From Candidatus Dormiibacterota bacterium (lineage in GTDB: Bacteria > Chloroflexota > Dormibacteria > Aeolococcales > Aeolococcaceae): a stretch of 5,008 nt of DNA. Location of the stretch: assembly GCA_003153215.1 (NCBI GenBank), contig PLXL01000001.1, positions 1 to 5,008 of the forward strand. The letters run 5' to 3'. How positions within the stretch are numbered: position 1 is the first letter of the stretch; each line of letters begins with the position of its first letter. The position numbers were made by a program, and so were the translations under genes. Of this stretch, positions 4,642 through 5,008 are shown piece by piece. The notes below the pieces were generated by a model. That model ran no database searches and was not told where the DNA came from. It worked only from the letters and a program-made list of their open reading frames with translations.

Positions 4642-5008
4642 ATGAGCGACACCGCCACCGCACCCGCGATCCGGGCCGCGGTCCTCGACATGGACGGGCT
4701 CCTCATCGACACCGAGCCGGCCTGGCGGGCTGCCGAGACCGCGGTCTTCGGCGAGCTGGGCATCCGGCTCAGCGAGGACGACATGCTCGCCACCATGGGT
4801 CGGCGGATCGTCGAGGTGGTGGCCCACTGGCGCCGGGTGCGCCCCTGGCCGGGTGCCGAGGCGGGCGAGCCCAGCGATGCCGCCATCGCGGATCGGGTCA
4901 TCGACCGGATGGTGGCCCACATCCGGGCCCGCGGCGAGGCGATGGAGGGGGCGGACCCGGCGGTGGCGCTGCTGCGCCGGCTAGGCCTGGGGGTCGCCAT
5001 CGCCTCCT
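4642..5008 (+). CDS. HAD-superfamily sugar-phosphate phosphatase, HxpB/YniC-like (3' end cut by window edge)
   Basis: From ATG 4642, 122 codons are open to the window edge. HAD motif I is AVLDMDGLLIDTEPAW (13-28), with nucleophile Asp16 and acid/base Asp18, in the DxDGxxxDTE form typical of beta-phosphoglucomutase-like enzymes. The helical cap follows: TMGRRIVEVVAHWRRVRPWP (51-70) and RVIDRMVAHIRARGEAM (85-101). The cap is close in pattern to E. coli YniC/HxpB, a phosphatase of hexitol and 2-deoxyglucose phosphates, which has a similar LGLRIDMVVDLWYARQPW segment. The fragment ends at GLGVAIAS (115-122), where Ser122 should be the motif II residue; motifs III and IV (Lys and acidic pair) lie outside. 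A full protein would be about 220-230 aa and cytosolic. No Shine-Dalgarno sequence is evident before the ATG. The gene diverges from the LysE-type gene across 108 bp and shows no clear functional link to it. Family call firm; exact substrate inferred only from resemblance. Confidence 0.88.
   Translation, partial: MSDTATAPAIRAAVLDMDGLLIDTEPAWRAAETAVFGELGIRLSEDDMLATMGRRIVEVVAHWRRVRPWPGAEAGEPSDAAIADRVIDRMVAHIRARGEAMEGADPAVALLRRLGLGVAIAS

Noticed and set aside
4534..4920. N-terminal extension of the LysE-type protein to about 341 residues
   Set aside because: The extension is polar and Arg/Pro/Gly-rich, lies antisense to the HAD gene's motif I and cap, and family members begin at the position corresponding to ATG 4533.

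Overview
The window is GC-rich (roughly 70% by eye) and tightly packed, with 1-4 nt gene overlaps, few Shine-Dalgarno sites and third-position G/C bias throughout. This suits an actinobacterium or another high-GC soil lineage such as Chloroflexota or Dormibacterota. The sequence alone does not settle the taxon. No RNA genes, insertion sequences, CRISPR arrays or phage genes are visible.

Layout. The minus strand of the left third carries a compact run read right to left: a TetR-family repressor (1776-1042), a small alpha/beta hydrolase (1026-328), and a RimJ/RimL-type GNAT acetyltransferase (328 to the left edge, truncated). Across a 239-bp divergent intergenic region, the plus strand carries a two-gene DrrAB-type ABC exporter: ATPase 2016-2996 and ABC-2 permease 2993-3829, overlapping by 4 nt. 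A LysE/RhtB-type amino-acid exporter (4533-3895, minus) converges on the exporter, with a GC-rich hairpin between them. A HAD phosphatase resembling HxpB/YniC starts at 4642 (plus) and is cut by the right edge just as it reaches HAD motif II.

Regulation. The most informative non-coding sequence is the tetR/ABC intergenic region. Next to the tetR start lie two tandem inverted repeats with the same core, TTAC-N10-GTAA, with centres 27 bp apart. They cover a plausible plus-strand promoter (TTGACG-N18-TACCAT) and abut a minus-strand TATACT box. This is the classic arrangement of an autoregulated TetR repressor that also silences a divergent efflux pump. Further downstream, nearer the ABC genes, is a perfect 12-bp palindrome, ACGATATATCGT, a possible site for a second, unlinked regulator.

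How the genes may work together (inference): a ligand-responsive TetR controls an exporter on one side and two small modifying enzymes (hydrolase and acetyltransferase) on the other, a plausible export-plus-modification response to a hydrophobic toxin or drug. The LysE and HAD genes look like unrelated neighbours. Every protein belongs to a known family. I did not find evidence of an undescribed system; the operator architecture is the part most worth following up.
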